From contig DDEN01000056.1 in assembly GCA_002336115.1 (NCBI GenBank), forward strand, positions 363,577 to 427,576: a DNA stretch of 64,000 nucleotides, in the 5' to 3' direction. Under the pieces are notes generated by a model that was not told the DNA's origin, did not search any database, and saw nothing but the letters and a program-made list of their open reading frames with translations. Each line of letters starts with the position of its first letter. Within the stretch, counting starts at the first letter, position 1. Origin of the DNA: Chitinophagaceae bacterium UBA1953. GTDB lineage: Bacteria; Bacteroidota; Bacteroidia; Chitinophagales; Chitinophagaceae. A program made the translations under genes and the position numbers. Below, piece by piece: positions 42,378 to 51,981 of the stretch.

Positions 42378-43550
42378 ATGGCTAAGAGACATCCGCAAAC
42401 TGATGCAATACGTTTACAACAAAGAACGAATGAGAAAGAACATAGTACTCCCTTGTTTTTAACAAGCAGTTTTGTGTATGATTCTGCTGAAGATATGGCT
42501 GCGGCTTTTGCCGATGACAGTCTGGATGTAAATATTTATTCCCGTTTTTCAAATCCTACTGTAGATGAATTTATACAGAAAGTCGCTGCTCTTGAAGGAG
42601 CTGATGATGGTATTGCAACAGGTACCGGTATGGCAGCGGTATTTTCAACCTTCATGACTTTTCTCAGCAAAGGCGATCATATTGTTTCGGCATCTGCTGT
42701 ATTTGGATCAACTCATACAATTCTCACAAAATACTTGCCTAAGTGGGGTTTTGAATCTTCATATTTCGATATGAATAAGCCCGAAACAATCGAAGATTTG
42801 ATTAAGCCCAATACAAAGTTGCTGTATGTTGAAACACCATCAAACCCGGGGCTTGATATTATCGATCTTGAATACGTTGGAGCAATCTGCAAAAAGCACA
42901 ATATTCTTTTTGTGGTTGATAATTGTTTTGCCACACCTGCTGTACAGCAGCCAATAAAATTTGGTGCTGATCTTGTTCTTCATTCAGCTACAAAGTTTAT
43001 TGATGGGCAGGGGAGGGTGTTGGGCGGAGTTGTAGTGGGAAGAAAGAATTTAATTCATGAAATGTATTTGTTTATACGCAATACCGGCCCGTCATTAAGT
43101 CCATTTAATGCATGGGTGCTTTCGAAAAGTCTTGAAACCTTATTTATACGTATGGATAAGCATGCTGAGAGTGCCTTGCAGCTTGCTAAAACACTTGAAT
43201 CAAATTCTAAAGTGAACTGGGTAAAATATCCTTATCTACCAACACATCCTCAATATGAAATTGCAAAAAAGCAAATGAGTAATGGAGGGGCAGTTGTAAC
43301 ATTTGAATTGAAAGGCGGAATTGAAAGCGGAAGAAAATTTCTTAATGCTTTGCAGATGCTTTCAATGACCAATAACCTTGGCGACAGCCGAACAATTGCA
43401 TCTCACCCTGCATCAACAACTCATTCAAAATTGTCTGCTGAAGAAAAAAAAGCAGTTGGAATTACTGATGGACTGGTTCGTGTATCTGTTGGGCTTGAGC
43501 ATATTGATGATATTCTGTTAGATATAGAACAAGCTTTGGAAAAGTGCTGA
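42378..43550 (+). CDS. metZ: O-succinylhomoserine sulfhydrylase-like PLP enzyme (MetZ type)
   Basis: 390 residues, Cys/Met metabolism PLP family. The lysine motif HSATKFIDGQGRVLGGVVVG is characteristic of MetZ; other cofactor-site elements are ATGTGMAAVFSTFM, YVETPSNPGLDIIDLEYV and VVDNCFATPAVQQP. The usual MetZ substrate is O-succinylhomoserine, but MetX upstream is the acetyl type, so this enzyme may accept O-acetylhomoserine or act as a cystathionine gamma-synthase. I use the ATG at 42378; an earlier start adds ten residues. It shares only moderate similarity with MetY at 25632. Confidence 0.82.
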   Translation: MAKRHPQTDAIRLQQRTNEKEHSTPLFLTSSFVYDSAEDMAAAFADDSLDVNIYSRFSNPTVDEFIQKVAALEGADDGIATGTGMAAVFSTFMTFLSKGDHIVSASAVFGSTHTILTKYLPKWGFESSYFDMNKPETIEDLIKPNTKLLYVETPSNPGLDIIDLEYVGAICKKHNILFVVDNCFATPAVQQPIKFGADLVLHSATKFIDGQGRVLGGVVVGRKNLIHEMYLFIRNTGPSLSPFNAWVLSKSLETLFIRMDKHAESALQLAKTLESNSKVNWVKYPYLPTHPQYEIAKKQMSNGGAVVTFELKGGIESGRKFLNALQMLSMTNNLGDSRTIASHPASTTHSKLSAEEKKAVGITDGLVRVSVGLEHIDDILLDIEQALEKC

Positions 43551-43551
43551 T

Positions 43552-43578
43552 AAAAAAAGTCCCGGTTGGAAAACCGGG
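43552..43578 (-). terminator. Intrinsic terminator, minus strand
   Basis: CCCGGTT (43561-43567), GGAA loop, AACCGGG (43572-43578). On the minus strand it is followed by CA or AC and then seven T. It ends the gene at 43613-44098 and may also stop the convergent metZ transcript. Confidence 0.8.
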
Positions 43579-43612
43579 AACTTATATTACCTGATAAAAC
43601 CAAAACTATTAT

Positions 43613-44098
43613 TTAACGTGCTGGTACTACATCATTGGTTCCTTTCACTTTTTTAAGGAGCATAATGTAACCACAGCAGTCTTTTTTACTTTTATTTACC
43701 TGTACAGGTTTAATCATATGCCATTCTGAAAATTTAGGCATGTACGTATAACTGATTATATTTCCTTCAAACCCATACAACTTCTTGTAGAAAACCTGTT
43801 TTTCATCGTAGTCGTACATTCTTACTTCGTTCAGTTTGCTTGAGGGATCTCCAATGAAAACAATATGATACCAGGCACCTTGTGTAAGTGGAACAACAAC
43901 AGGCATTTCAAATTCGCTTTCCATGGTCATACTGGCTTCTTTCAAAACCATAAAACCACTTTGCTCGAATGATTTTTTTAAACTATCGACTTGTGAAATG
44001 ATTGTTTGATTGCTGCAACTACGTTGCCGTATAACATCTTGCGACTGAACTTTTATGCCCAGCATCAGAAGGACTGTGATGACAAGTAAGTTTTTCAT
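43613..44098 (-). CDS. Exported protein, unknown function
   Basis: 161 residues with a signal peptide (MKNLLVITVLLMLGIKVQSQ). The mature part has about 140 residues with three cysteines (one in RQRSCSNQ, a pair in KKDCCGYIMLL) and a beta-rich look (WYHIVFIGDPSSKLNEVRMY). It resembles small exported Bacteroidota proteins without a known role. Single gene with its own terminator. Confidence 0.75.
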   Translation of the reverse strand: MKNLLVITVLLMLGIKVQSQDVIRQRSCSNQTIISQVDSLKKSFEQSGFMVLKEASMTMESEFEMPVVVPLTQGAWYHIVFIGDPSSKLNEVRMYDYDEKQVFYKKLYGFEGNIISYTYMPKFSEWHMIKPVQVNKSKKDCCGYIMLLKKVKGTNDVVPAR

Positions 44099-44287
44099 TT
44101 CAGTACGGATTTACAGTTTTTCAGCCTTATGGCTTGGGATATTGGGTACTCTTTATACCACAAGATAGAGCTTTTTATATGATATTGGAGTCTTTTCAAG
44201 CCAATGTTTTATTACTACGTAAGAACACTTAAATTGTTTACTGTTAAAATACGGTTATTACACCAACAATCATGCCTTAACTTTTTT

Positions 44288-45046
44288 TCACGCTTTATAA
44301 GTATAGAAAGAATTTGCCTGGGCTACAGGGGTTAAAACAAGATCGTTTATACATACATGTGCGGGGAGGGTAGTGGTGTAATAAATTACATCGGCCACAT
44401 CTTTTGCATCCAAAGGTTTATACCCCTTGTAAATAGCTGCTGATTTCTGTTCATCGCCTTTAAAGCGAACCATTGAAAACTCTGTATCGGCAGCTCCGGG
44501 ATGAATGGCTGTTACCTTAATATTGTGTTGCAGTAAATCAATCCGCATTGCCTGGCTTATTTTGTCAACAGCCGACTTTGTTGCACAATACACATTGCCT
44601 CTTTCGTATGTTTCTTTTCCTGCAATTGACCCCAGATTAATAATATGCCCGTTTTTATGTTGAATCATCAACGGAACAACTGCCATACTTACGTACAACA
44701 GACCCTTTACATTGGTATCAATCATCGTTTCCCAATCGGTTAAATCAGCTTCATTAAATAAATCCCGCCCTAAGGCAAGTCCGGCATTGTTAATCAGCAC
44801 ATCAATCTTTTTCCATTCATCCGGTAATTGTTTTACCGCATTGAAAACATCTTCCTTTTTTTGAACATCAAACGGGAGTAAAATAACTTTGCTTTCCGAT
44901 TTTTGCTCAATTTCTTTTTTCAGCTCATCAAGCCGGTTTTCTCTTCTCCCGTTAAGAATCAGATCATACTGGTTTGCTGCAAAAATTTCAGCGCAGGCTT
45001 TTCCAAAACCTGAAGTTGCTCCGGTAATAAAAACAATCTTACTCAT
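44288..45046 (-). CDS. Short-chain dehydrogenase/reductase (YdfG-like)
   Basis: 252 residues, classical SDR. NADP(H)-binding TGATSGFGKACA and an Arg-rich patch (NGRRENRL), NNAGLALG, catalytic Ser in INLGSIAGKETY, and Y-x3-K in YCATKSAVDKIS. The closest look is the YdfG/3-hydroxy acid dehydrogenase group that oxidises L-allo-threonine or serine and reduces malonic semialdehyde. Substrate is an inference. Single gene, divergent from fhs. Confidence 0.9.
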   Translation of the reverse strand: MSKIVFITGATSGFGKACAEIFAANQYDLILNGRRENRLDELKKEIEQKSESKVILLPFDVQKKEDVFNAVKQLPDEWKKIDVLINNAGLALGRDLFNEADLTDWETMIDTNVKGLLYVSMAVVPLMIQHKNGHIINLGSIAGKETYERGNVYCATKSAVDKISQAMRIDLLQHNIKVTAIHPGAADTEFSMVRFKGDEQKSAAIYKGYKPLDAKDVADVIYYTTTLPAHVCINDLVLTPVAQANSFYTYKA

Positions 45047-45247
45047 AAAATGAAAATACAGATAAACTGGTTTTGTACAATTTTTCCGATTGTAAAAATC
45101 ATAATTAATAAGCGTAAAAATATGGCTGCATTGGCTTTAATTCTCTGATGAAAATCAGCTTTTTTGTTTTGAATAATCAAATCGATTGCCTGATATTAGT
45201 GCTAACGATTGTTAACTCGGGTATAACTGTACCCCAAAAATTATTCT

Positions 45248-46918
45248 ATGCTTCCGGATATTGAAATAGCCCAATCAGCCGCTATCAGGCACATTAAAGA
45301 AATTGCAAAATCATTAAATATTAGTAATGATGATCTTGAATATTACGGCAAATACAAAGCAAAACTTCCATTGAGTTTGATTGATGAAGAGAAGATAAAG
45401 CAACATAATCTTATTCTTGTAACTGCTGTAACACCAACTCCTGCAGGTGAAGGAAAAACAACGATGACGGTTGGTATTACCGATGGATTAAATAAAATTG
45501 GTAAAAAAGCAATTGCTGTATTACGTGAGCCATCGCTTGGACCTGTGTTTGGAATGAAGGGTGGAGCAGCAGGGGGTGGTTATTCGCAGATAATTCCAAT
45601 GGAAGATATTAATCTGCATTTTACCGGCGATTTTTCAGCAGTTGAAAAAGCCAACAATTTACTATCGGCATTAATTGATAACAATCTCCAGAATAAAAAA
45701 AGAAGTTTGAATATTGACCCCCGAACCATTGTATGGAAACGGGTGATGGATTTAAATGACCGGGCATTACGCCATATCATTATCGGTCTTGGTGGATCAA
45801 CGGATGGTATGCCCCGGCAGGATGGGTTTAATATTACACCTGCTTCTGAAATCATGGCCATACTTTGTCTTTGTGAAGGGATGAATGATCTGAAACAAAG
45901 GCTTGGAAATATTTACATTGGCACAACCATGAAAGGAAAGCCTGTTTTTGCCCGTGATCTAAATGCAGTTGGAGCTTTGGCAGTGTTGCTGAAAGATGCA
46001 ATTAAACCAAACCTTGTGCAAACACTTGAAGGTAATCCTGCATTGTTACACGGTGGGCCATTTGCCAGTATTGCGCAGGGAACAAATTCTGTGCTTGCAA
46101 CAAAGATGGGGTTATCGTTGAGTGAGTATGTTGTTACCGAAGCCGGTTTTGGTGCCGATCTTGGTGCTGAAAAATTCTTTGACATTAAATGCGCTTACAG
46201 CGGATTGAGACCTAAGGCTGTTGTTCTTGTTGCAACGGTACGGGCTATGCGGCATCATGGCGGGGCAAAGAAAGATGAATACAATTCAGCATCAGCAAAA
46301 CATGTGGAAAAAGGCTTGTGTAATCTTGGAAAACATATTGAAAACATGTTGCTGTTTGGATATAAACCTGTTGTTGCTATTAATTCCTTTCCTGGAGATG
46401 CGGAAGAAGAAATTCAACTTGTGAAAGATTTCTGCGGTAATTATGATGTGGAAGCAATTGTATGCAAAGGATTTGCTGAAGGTGGGAATGGTATGACAGA
46501 GATTGCTGCTGCACTTGTAAAACAGATTCATGAAGAACCAGGCGAGCTGAAACCATTGTACAATGGTCATCATTCAATGGAAGAAAAAATTGAAACGATT
46601 GCTACAAAAATTTATGGTGCATCAACTGTTGAATATTCTGTGAAAGCAAAAGCACAGCTTGAACAGATCAAAGAACTTGGCTTTGATAAAATGCCTGTAT
46701 GCATGGCAAAAACGCCTAAAAGTCTATCGGATGATGAACGGAAAACAGGGCGACCAAAAAACTTTATTATTACAGTTAGAGAGTTTGAATACGCAACCGG
46801 GGCAGGATTTGTTATTCCCGTATTGGGAGAAATGATGCGTATGCCAGGCTTGCCAAATATTCCTGCTGCTGAAACAATTGATATAGATGAAAATGGAAAG
46901 ATTACAGGGTTGAGTTGA
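45248..46918 (+). CDS. fhs: Formate--tetrahydrofolate ligase
   Basis: 556 residues. It makes 10-formyl-THF from formate, ATP and THF, feeding one-carbon units to purine and methionine synthesis. P-loop TPTPAGEGKTTMTVGITDG, the signature GMKGGAAGGGYSQIIPMEDI and NLHFTGDFSAV are clear. Length is standard. Single gene; the converging dehydratase gene ends 6 bp later. Confidence 0.96.
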   Translation: MLPDIEIAQSAAIRHIKEIAKSLNISNDDLEYYGKYKAKLPLSLIDEEKIKQHNLILVTAVTPTPAGEGKTTMTVGITDGLNKIGKKAIAVLREPSLGPVFGMKGGAAGGGYSQIIPMEDINLHFTGDFSAVEKANNLLSALIDNNLQNKKRSLNIDPRTIVWKRVMDLNDRALRHIIIGLGGSTDGMPRQDGFNITPASEIMAILCLCEGMNDLKQRLGNIYIGTTMKGKPVFARDLNAVGALAVLLKDAIKPNLVQTLEGNPALLHGGPFASIAQGTNSVLATKMGLSLSEYVVTEAGFGADLGAEKFFDIKCAYSGLRPKAVVLVATVRAMRHHGGAKKDEYNSASAKHVEKGLCNLGKHIENMLLFGYKPVVAINSFPGDAEEEIQLVKDFCGNYDVEAIVCKGFAEGGNGMTEIAAALVKQIHEEPGELKPLYNGHHSMEEKIETIATKIYGASTVEYSVKAKAQLEQIKELGFDKMPVCMAKTPKSLSDDERKTGRPKNFIITVREFEYATGAGFVIPVLGEMMRMPGLPNIPAAETIDIDENGKITGLS

Positions 46919-46924
46919 TAGTAT

Positions 46925-47872
46925 TTAGCTGAACCATTCTCCCAGTTTTTTCAAATCAACATTGCCACCGGAGAAAATAATTCCCACTTTTTTCCCGGCA
47001 AATACATCTTTGTTTTTAAGAACTACTGCGAGTGTTACTGCTGAACTTGGTTCAATTACAATTTTCATCCGCTCGTAAACCAGTTTCATTGCAGCAATAA
47101 TTTCTTCATCACTTACTGTGAGTATATCAGTTACATTTTTTTGAATGATGGGAAAGGTCTTATCTCCCAGCTTTGTCAGCAAACCATCAGCAATGGTTTT
47201 TACAAAAGGTGCTGTTTCTATTTTGCCGCTGCGGAATGATAATACAGCATCGGCTGCACCTTCAGGTTCAGCAGCATAAACTTTGGCAGTAGAAAAATAA
47301 TGTGCGCTGAGTGATGTGCCGCTTAATAAGCCTCCACCACCAACGGGTGCTACGATTACATCAAGACCGGGAATTTCTTCAATCAACTCCTTTGCACAGG
47401 TTGCCTGACCTGTAATTACTCTTTCATTATTATACGGATGGATAAATCCTGCGCCTGTTTTTTCAACAATGGATTGTAATGTTGCTTCTCTTGCCTGTTG
47501 ATTGTTTTCGCAAAAAGTAATTTCAGCACCATATCCTTTCACTGCATCTACTTTTACCAGTGGCGAATTTTCAGGCATTACTATAAATGCTTTTGTGCCC
47601 AGTTCTCTTGCTGCATAAGCAATAGCCTGTGCATGATTGCCCGATGAATGTGTTGCCAATCCATTCTGCAGATGATTTTTTGGTAAAGAAAGTGAAGCAT
47701 TCATTCCTCCCCGTATTTTAAATGCACCGATCTTTTGAAAGTTTTCGCATTTAAAAAATAACTCAGCTCCTGAAAAACGATTCAGTGTTGCTGAAGTTAG
47801 TACAGGCGTTTGATGAATAAACGGTTTTATACGTTTATGTGCCTCTTGTATGTTTTCTTTACTGATGCTCAT
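46925..47872 (-). CDS. Threonine/serine dehydratase-like PLP enzyme
   Basis: 315 residues, fold-type II PLP family (catabolic threonine dehydratase TdcB / serine racemase group, no C-terminal ACT regulatory domain). Schiff-base Lys52 in GAFKIRGGMNA, substrate loop HSSGNHAQAIAYAA, phosphate loop VGGGGLLSG, and EPSSAVTLAVVLK near the C-terminus. It would form 2-oxobutanoate or pyruvate through enamine intermediates. Its ATG overlaps the stop of the RidA gene by 4 nt, and RidA is exactly the enzyme that clears those enamines, which supports the dehydratase activity over a racemase. Confidence 0.88.
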   Translation of the reverse strand: MSISKENIQEAHKRIKPFIHQTPVLTSATLNRFSGAELFFKCENFQKIGAFKIRGGMNASLSLPKNHLQNGLATHSSGNHAQAIAYAARELGTKAFIVMPENSPLVKVDAVKGYGAEITFCENNQQAREATLQSIVEKTGAGFIHPYNNERVITGQATCAKELIEEIPGLDVIVAPVGGGGLLSGTSLSAHYFSTAKVYAAEPEGAADAVLSFRSGKIETAPFVKTIADGLLTKLGDKTFPIIQKNVTDILTVSDEEIIAAMKLVYERMKIVIEPSSAVTLAVVLKNKDVFAGKKVGIIFSGGNVDLKKLGEWFS

Positions 47873-48276
47873 AAATGTTTCTTCAATGGTTTATGTTCTG
47901 AGATGGCAGCTATGCAATCAATCTCAATATCACATCCATAATTCAGTTTATTACAAGGAACAACAATTCTTGCAGGCCGGTGATCGCCCATTATTTCAGC
48001 ATAAATGGAATTAAATGCAGACCAGTTCTGAATGTTACTGAGAAATACATTTACTTTCAGAATATGATGCAGATTGCTTCCGCTTGCAGTTAAAATTGTT
48101 TCGATGTTTTTCATGCAATAGCGAACCTGTTCTTCAAAACTGTTTGTTTGTGGTTCGCCTTGTTCGTTAACAGGTAGCTGTCCGCTCACATACACAACTC
48201 CGTTATGTATTACTGCTGGCGAATAATGTCCTTTAGGCACAGGCATGCTTTCGGGATAGATTTTTTTTATTTCCAT
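47869..48276 (-). CDS. ridA: RidA family enamine/imine deaminase
   Basis: 135 residues. RidA hydrolyses reactive 2-aminoacrylate and 2-aminocrotonate. Typical elements are GHYSPAVIHNGVVYVSGQLP, QVRYCMKNIETILTASGS, VFLSN, and the substrate Arg in HRPARIVVPC; ECNKL-like metal or acidic residues at DIEIDCIAA. I use the ATG at 48276, which overlaps the end of the lactonase gene by 10 nt. Its own stop overlaps the start of the dehydratase. The three genes are translationally coupled. Confidence 0.9.
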   Translation of the reverse strand: MEIKKIYPESMPVPKGHYSPAVIHNGVVYVSGQLPVNEQGEPQTNSFEEQVRYCMKNIETILTASGSNLHHILKVNVFLSNIQNWSAFNSIYAEIMGDHRPARIVVPCNKLNYGCDIEIDCIAAISEHKPLKKHL

Positions 48277-49400
48277 TTGGCGTATGGTGAAATTTTTATA
48301 ATCCATTTCAGGCAAACAGGTTTGGAAACTTTTATCCTTTTCCTGGTGTCTTCCAGTAAACCAGTTTGCTTGTCAATTTTAAATACAACAATTTCGTCGC
48401 TGTCACGGTTAGCTACAAGTAAGAAATTTCCTGTAGGGTCAAGTGTGAAATTTCTTGGATGAAGGCCTAAAGTTGGCTGAAAACCTGCAATTCGTATCAT
48501 TCCGGTTTCCTGGTTAATACTGAATATAGCAATTGAATTGGCATCGCCCCTGTTGCTGCAGTAAAGAAAACGGCCATCGGGTGAAACATGAATATCAGCC
48601 GATCCTTTTACTCCGTCAAAACTTACAGGATGAGATGAAACATTTTGCAACAGGTTCATTTTTCCTTCTTCATATTTAAAAACGCTTACAGTTCCGCTTA
48701 TTTCCTCCATCAAATAAGCATATTTACCGTTTGGGTGAAATTCAAGATGCCTTGGCCCTGCCCCCGGTTTTACTTCTGCGAAAGAAGGTTCAGCAGGGGA
48801 GAGGGCTCCACTCTCCGGAGCTACTTTGTATGCCATTACTTTATCAAGCCCAAGGTCGGGGGCAAACAGGAATTTATAGTCGGGCGAAAAAACAACAGAG
48901 TGTACATGCGGTGCATCCTGTCTGCCTTCAACTATACTTTTTCCTTTATGCTGAATAATCTGGCGGGGCTGACTCACTGAACCGTTGTAATTAATTCCGC
49001 AAACAGCAATGCTTCCACTGCTGTAATTTGCGGCAATAACATATTTGCCCTGCTTGCCGATATTGATGTAACAGGGATGTATTCCTCCGCTTGTTGTTTG
49101 ATTGATAAAAGATAGCTTTCCTGAGTCTTTGTTGAAACTAAATGCAGAAACTGCTCCTGGATTATCTTCATTAACAGCGTAAACAAATTTCATGTCGGGA
49201 GAAACAACAAGATAGGAAGGGTTGGAAGATTTTACCGAACTCTTTTTTATTGCTTCTCCTGTTTGTTCATTAAACTGGTACACATAAATACCATCACTTC
49301 CGGAATTTGTATATGTGCCTATAATAAGATAAGGCTCCTGTGCATTACCAAACAGGGTTTCAACAAGAAGAATGAGGCATAGAAAAACATTTTTTATCAT
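48267..49400 (-). CDS. Lactonase family (YbhE/Pgl-like) beta-propeller, exported
   Basis: 377 residues with a signal peptide (MIKNVFLCLILLVETLFGNAQ), so it acts outside the cytoplasm, unlike E. coli Pgl. The propeller repeats are clear (YLIIGTYTNSGSDGIYVYQF, YLVVSPDMKFVYAVNE, GPRHLEFHPNGKYAYLMEE, DIHVSPDGRFLYCSNRG, NFTLDPTGNFLLVANRDSDE). The family contains 6-phosphogluconolactonase and muconate-cycloisomerase-like lactonases. The substrate of the exported type is unknown. First gene of a three-gene operon with ridA and the dehydratase. Confidence 0.87.
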   Translation of the reverse strand: MIKNVFLCLILLVETLFGNAQEPYLIIGTYTNSGSDGIYVYQFNEQTGEAIKKSSVKSSNPSYLVVSPDMKFVYAVNEDNPGAVSAFSFNKDSGKLSFINQTTSGGIHPCYINIGKQGKYVIAANYSSGSIAVCGINYNGSVSQPRQIIQHKGKSIVEGRQDAPHVHSVVFSPDYKFLFAPDLGLDKVMAYKVAPESGALSPAEPSFAEVKPGAGPRHLEFHPNGKYAYLMEEISGTVSVFKYEEGKMNLLQNVSSHPVSFDGVKGSADIHVSPDGRFLYCSNRGDANSIAIFSINQETGMIRIAGFQPTLGLHPRNFTLDPTGNFLLVANRDSDEIVVFKIDKQTGLLEDTRKRIKVSKPVCLKWIIKISPYAKWK

Positions 49401-49498
49401 AACCTGTTTTTATAACAATGGCAAGTTAATCAATATGTTTTTACAGGTTGCCTGCTTTCTCTATTATGTTTTTTTAAGAATATGTATGTTTTGGTAGA

Positions 49499-51883
49499 TT
49501 AAAATTCAATTCTGAACAAAATATCAGGGAAGAAACCGATCTGATATACATTTCCCACAGTTCCTTTTTGCGGGTTAAAGCGGCTCAGGAAAATATTTTT
49601 TCGATTGGTAACATTTTGAAGATCCAGATAAAATGTTTGAGCAAATTTTCTTTTTTTACTGTTTAATCTGTATCCAAATTTTGTATCTATCCGTGCATAA
49701 CTGCTTAGCCTTACACTGTTAAACTTTGATTCGTCTGCTATTTCACGCCCTGCCACTATTGATTTGTTTATATCTACCGGTGTTGCATATCTGCCACCAA
49801 TTGCGCTTAAGCGAAAATCGAATGTGAAGGCGTTACGTTTATTTTTGCCAATTCTGTATTCAAATCCGCTGAGTAAATTTGTTGCATAGCCATAGTTAAA
49901 AGTTGTATTGCGTTCTATGCCATCACTACCTTTGTATTTACTGTTATAAAGAGATGCGGAGTATAGAAAATAAAAACCTTTGTTTAAGAAACGTTCAATG
50001 CTTATTTCCACACCTGTGTTTGTGCCGGTTCCTTTACTGACAAGACCAGTACGATCCGGGAATGCAAAATCAGCCCCGGCATTTAACATGCTGAAACCGC
50101 TTGCAAATGTGTCAACTGGTATATGGGAAAGGAACTGATGATATGCTTCAGTTTTAATACGCCAGTTTTTGCCTATCCTGTTTTCAATTCCAATTACATA
50201 ATGCTGAGCATGTGTGAGATCAAGCTTTTCATTGCTTTTATCAACAGTGCCATTGGGAGCTGTTAAAAATAAATAAACGGGCAAAGCCTGTTGCTGACCA
50301 TGTATTCCATAACTGATATAAGCATTGAAGCTGTGAGTAAATGTATAATTCAAAGAAACCCTTGGTTCTGCAAGTTTTGTTTTATTAAATTCAAAATAAA
50401 TATAGTGCATACCGGCAGTAAGTGTAAAAAACTGGTTAAACTGGTAACGGGCCTGCGTAAATAACTGCCATGTAGTAAAGTTTCCGTTGAAATCACGGAT
50501 GGTTTTAAATGGCGCAGATTCAGGTAAGCCTTCTCTGTACAATACCTTTGTGTTTAGTTTGGCTGATTCAACATTTATACCGGTTCTCCAGGAAAGTTTT
50601 GCATTGAACTTTGTATTAATGTAACTGCTGAAACGGAGCGTATTGTTTAGATCTTTAACGTCTGTAATGAGCCATTTGTTTGTATATGGTGGAACAGGCA
50701 GTTCATATTGATATTGCTCTGCATTTAACTTCGTATGAGAATAACTCACCACAGATTTTATATAGCTTTTTCTGCCGGCATCGATAATATGTTTTAACCC
50801 AATGTTTATAAAAGATGCCTTATTCAGCATATCCTGATCCGAACGTGAATAAAAATCAAGTGAATCAAGTTCTTTGCCTATAAAATCAATTCCACTAAAA
50901 CCTCCTAAACCAAAAAAATTAAGCTTACCTGCTTTCCCTTTCGGGAGCTGAATATTATATACGAAATCATTATATCGGGGAATTGCTTTTGTTCCTATAT
51001 TAAGACCAAGGCTTCCGCCAATTTGCACAAACGAATACCTGTAACCTACCAGGTAGCTTGCACCATTTTTTTGTTTACTTAAAGGGCCTTCCAGTAAAGC
51101 TTCAAAGCCACTGAAAGCATTTAACTGAAGTGTACGTTCGTGCGTGTCGGTATTGCCTGTTTTTAGCTGGATGTCAAATACTGCTGCAGTTGCATTGCCA
51201 TATTCAGCAGGGAATGCACCCGTATAAAAATCGCTTTGCTTCAGCGCATTGGTGTTTAATGCGCTTACAGGTCCACCCGTAGTTCCCATTGTTGAAAAAT
51301 GATTTGGAGCTGGTGCCGAAATGCCTTCAATTCGCCATAAAACTCCTGTTGGAGAATTACCCCTTACAACAATATCATTGCGGGCATCATTGTTAGCCAC
51401 AACACCTGCGAAATTGCTCACCAGCTTGGCCGGATCATTCCTGCCGCCTGCAAAACGTGTTACTTCTTCCGGGCTGAAACTTCTTGCACTTGCAACTGCA
51501 TATTCATTGGTGGCATTTCCTTTTTTTGATTTTTTACTTGTAATAATCACCTCATTCATTTGCTTAATTTCCTGCTCCATTGAAATATCAAGTATAACTT
51601 CTTTGCCTGCAGTTACCAGTAATTCAGGGATGGTAACGTCTTTATATCCTTTAAAACTTACTGTTACAGTTATACGCCCCACAGGAACTTTCTGAATAAG
51701 AAATTTTCCATCATTATTGGTGATCGTTGAGGTGTTCGTTTCTGAAATTGAAATGGTTGCTCCCTGCATTGGTTTCTCCGACGTTTTATCTGTAACAATT
51801 CCCTTCACAGTTTGAACACTTAACTGTGCAATTATAGTGTTACAAAATATATTTGCTACGATTAATAGAAACATCCATTTCAT
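49499..51883 (-). CDS. TonB-dependent receptor with carboxypeptidase-like domain
   Basis: 794 residues. Signal peptide (MKWMFLLIVANIFCNTIIAQ), CarboxypepD_reg-like domain (VKGIVTDKTSEKPMQGATIS, about 25-110), plug (about 120-230; GGRNDPAKLVSNFAGVVAN, NDIVVRGNSPTGVLWRIEGI) and an outer-membrane barrel ending GFFPDILFRIEF. The NDARNDIVVRGNSP pattern and length set it apart from the two other receptors here. Substrate unknown. ATG at 51883; eight earlier residues are dropped. It lies 98 bp after the Crp-type regulator on the same strand, which may control it. Confidence 0.88.
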   Translation of the reverse strand: MKWMFLLIVANIFCNTIIAQLSVQTVKGIVTDKTSEKPMQGATISISETNTSTITNNDGKFLIQKVPVGRITVTVSFKGYKDVTIPELLVTAGKEVILDISMEQEIKQMNEVIITSKKSKKGNATNEYAVASARSFSPEEVTRFAGGRNDPAKLVSNFAGVVANNDARNDIVVRGNSPTGVLWRIEGISAPAPNHFSTMGTTGGPVSALNTNALKQSDFYTGAFPAEYGNATAAVFDIQLKTGNTDTHERTLQLNAFSGFEALLEGPLSKQKNGASYLVGYRYSFVQIGGSLGLNIGTKAIPRYNDFVYNIQLPKGKAGKLNFFGLGGFSGIDFIGKELDSLDFYSRSDQDMLNKASFINIGLKHIIDAGRKSYIKSVVSYSHTKLNAEQYQYELPVPPYTNKWLITDVKDLNNTLRFSSYINTKFNAKLSWRTGINVESAKLNTKVLYREGLPESAPFKTIRDFNGNFTTWQLFTQARYQFNQFFTLTAGMHYIYFEFNKTKLAEPRVSLNYTFTHSFNAYISYGIHGQQQALPVYLFLTAPNGTVDKSNEKLDLTHAQHYVIGIENRIGKNWRIKTEAYHQFLSHIPVDTFASGFSMLNAGADFAFPDRTGLVSKGTGTNTGVEISIERFLNKGFYFLYSASLYNSKYKGSDGIERNTTFNYGYATNLLSGFEYRIGKNKRNAFTFDFRLSAIGGRYATPVDINKSIVAGREIADESKFNSVRLSSYARIDTKFGYRLNSKKRKFAQTFYLDLQNVTNRKNIFLSRFNPQKGTVGNVYQIGFFPDILFRIEF

Positions 51884-51981
51884 ACATGATTTTTTGTTGA
51901 GGCACAAAAGTTTGCATTTACCGGATGATTTCTATTGATAAATGTTAATATCCTTTAATAGAGGCCATTTGGGGGAAGAAA

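Noticed and set aside
44099..44287. Possible small gene or RNA between two minus-strand genes
   Set aside because: No ORF with a plausible start, no hairpin with U-run, no promoter match.
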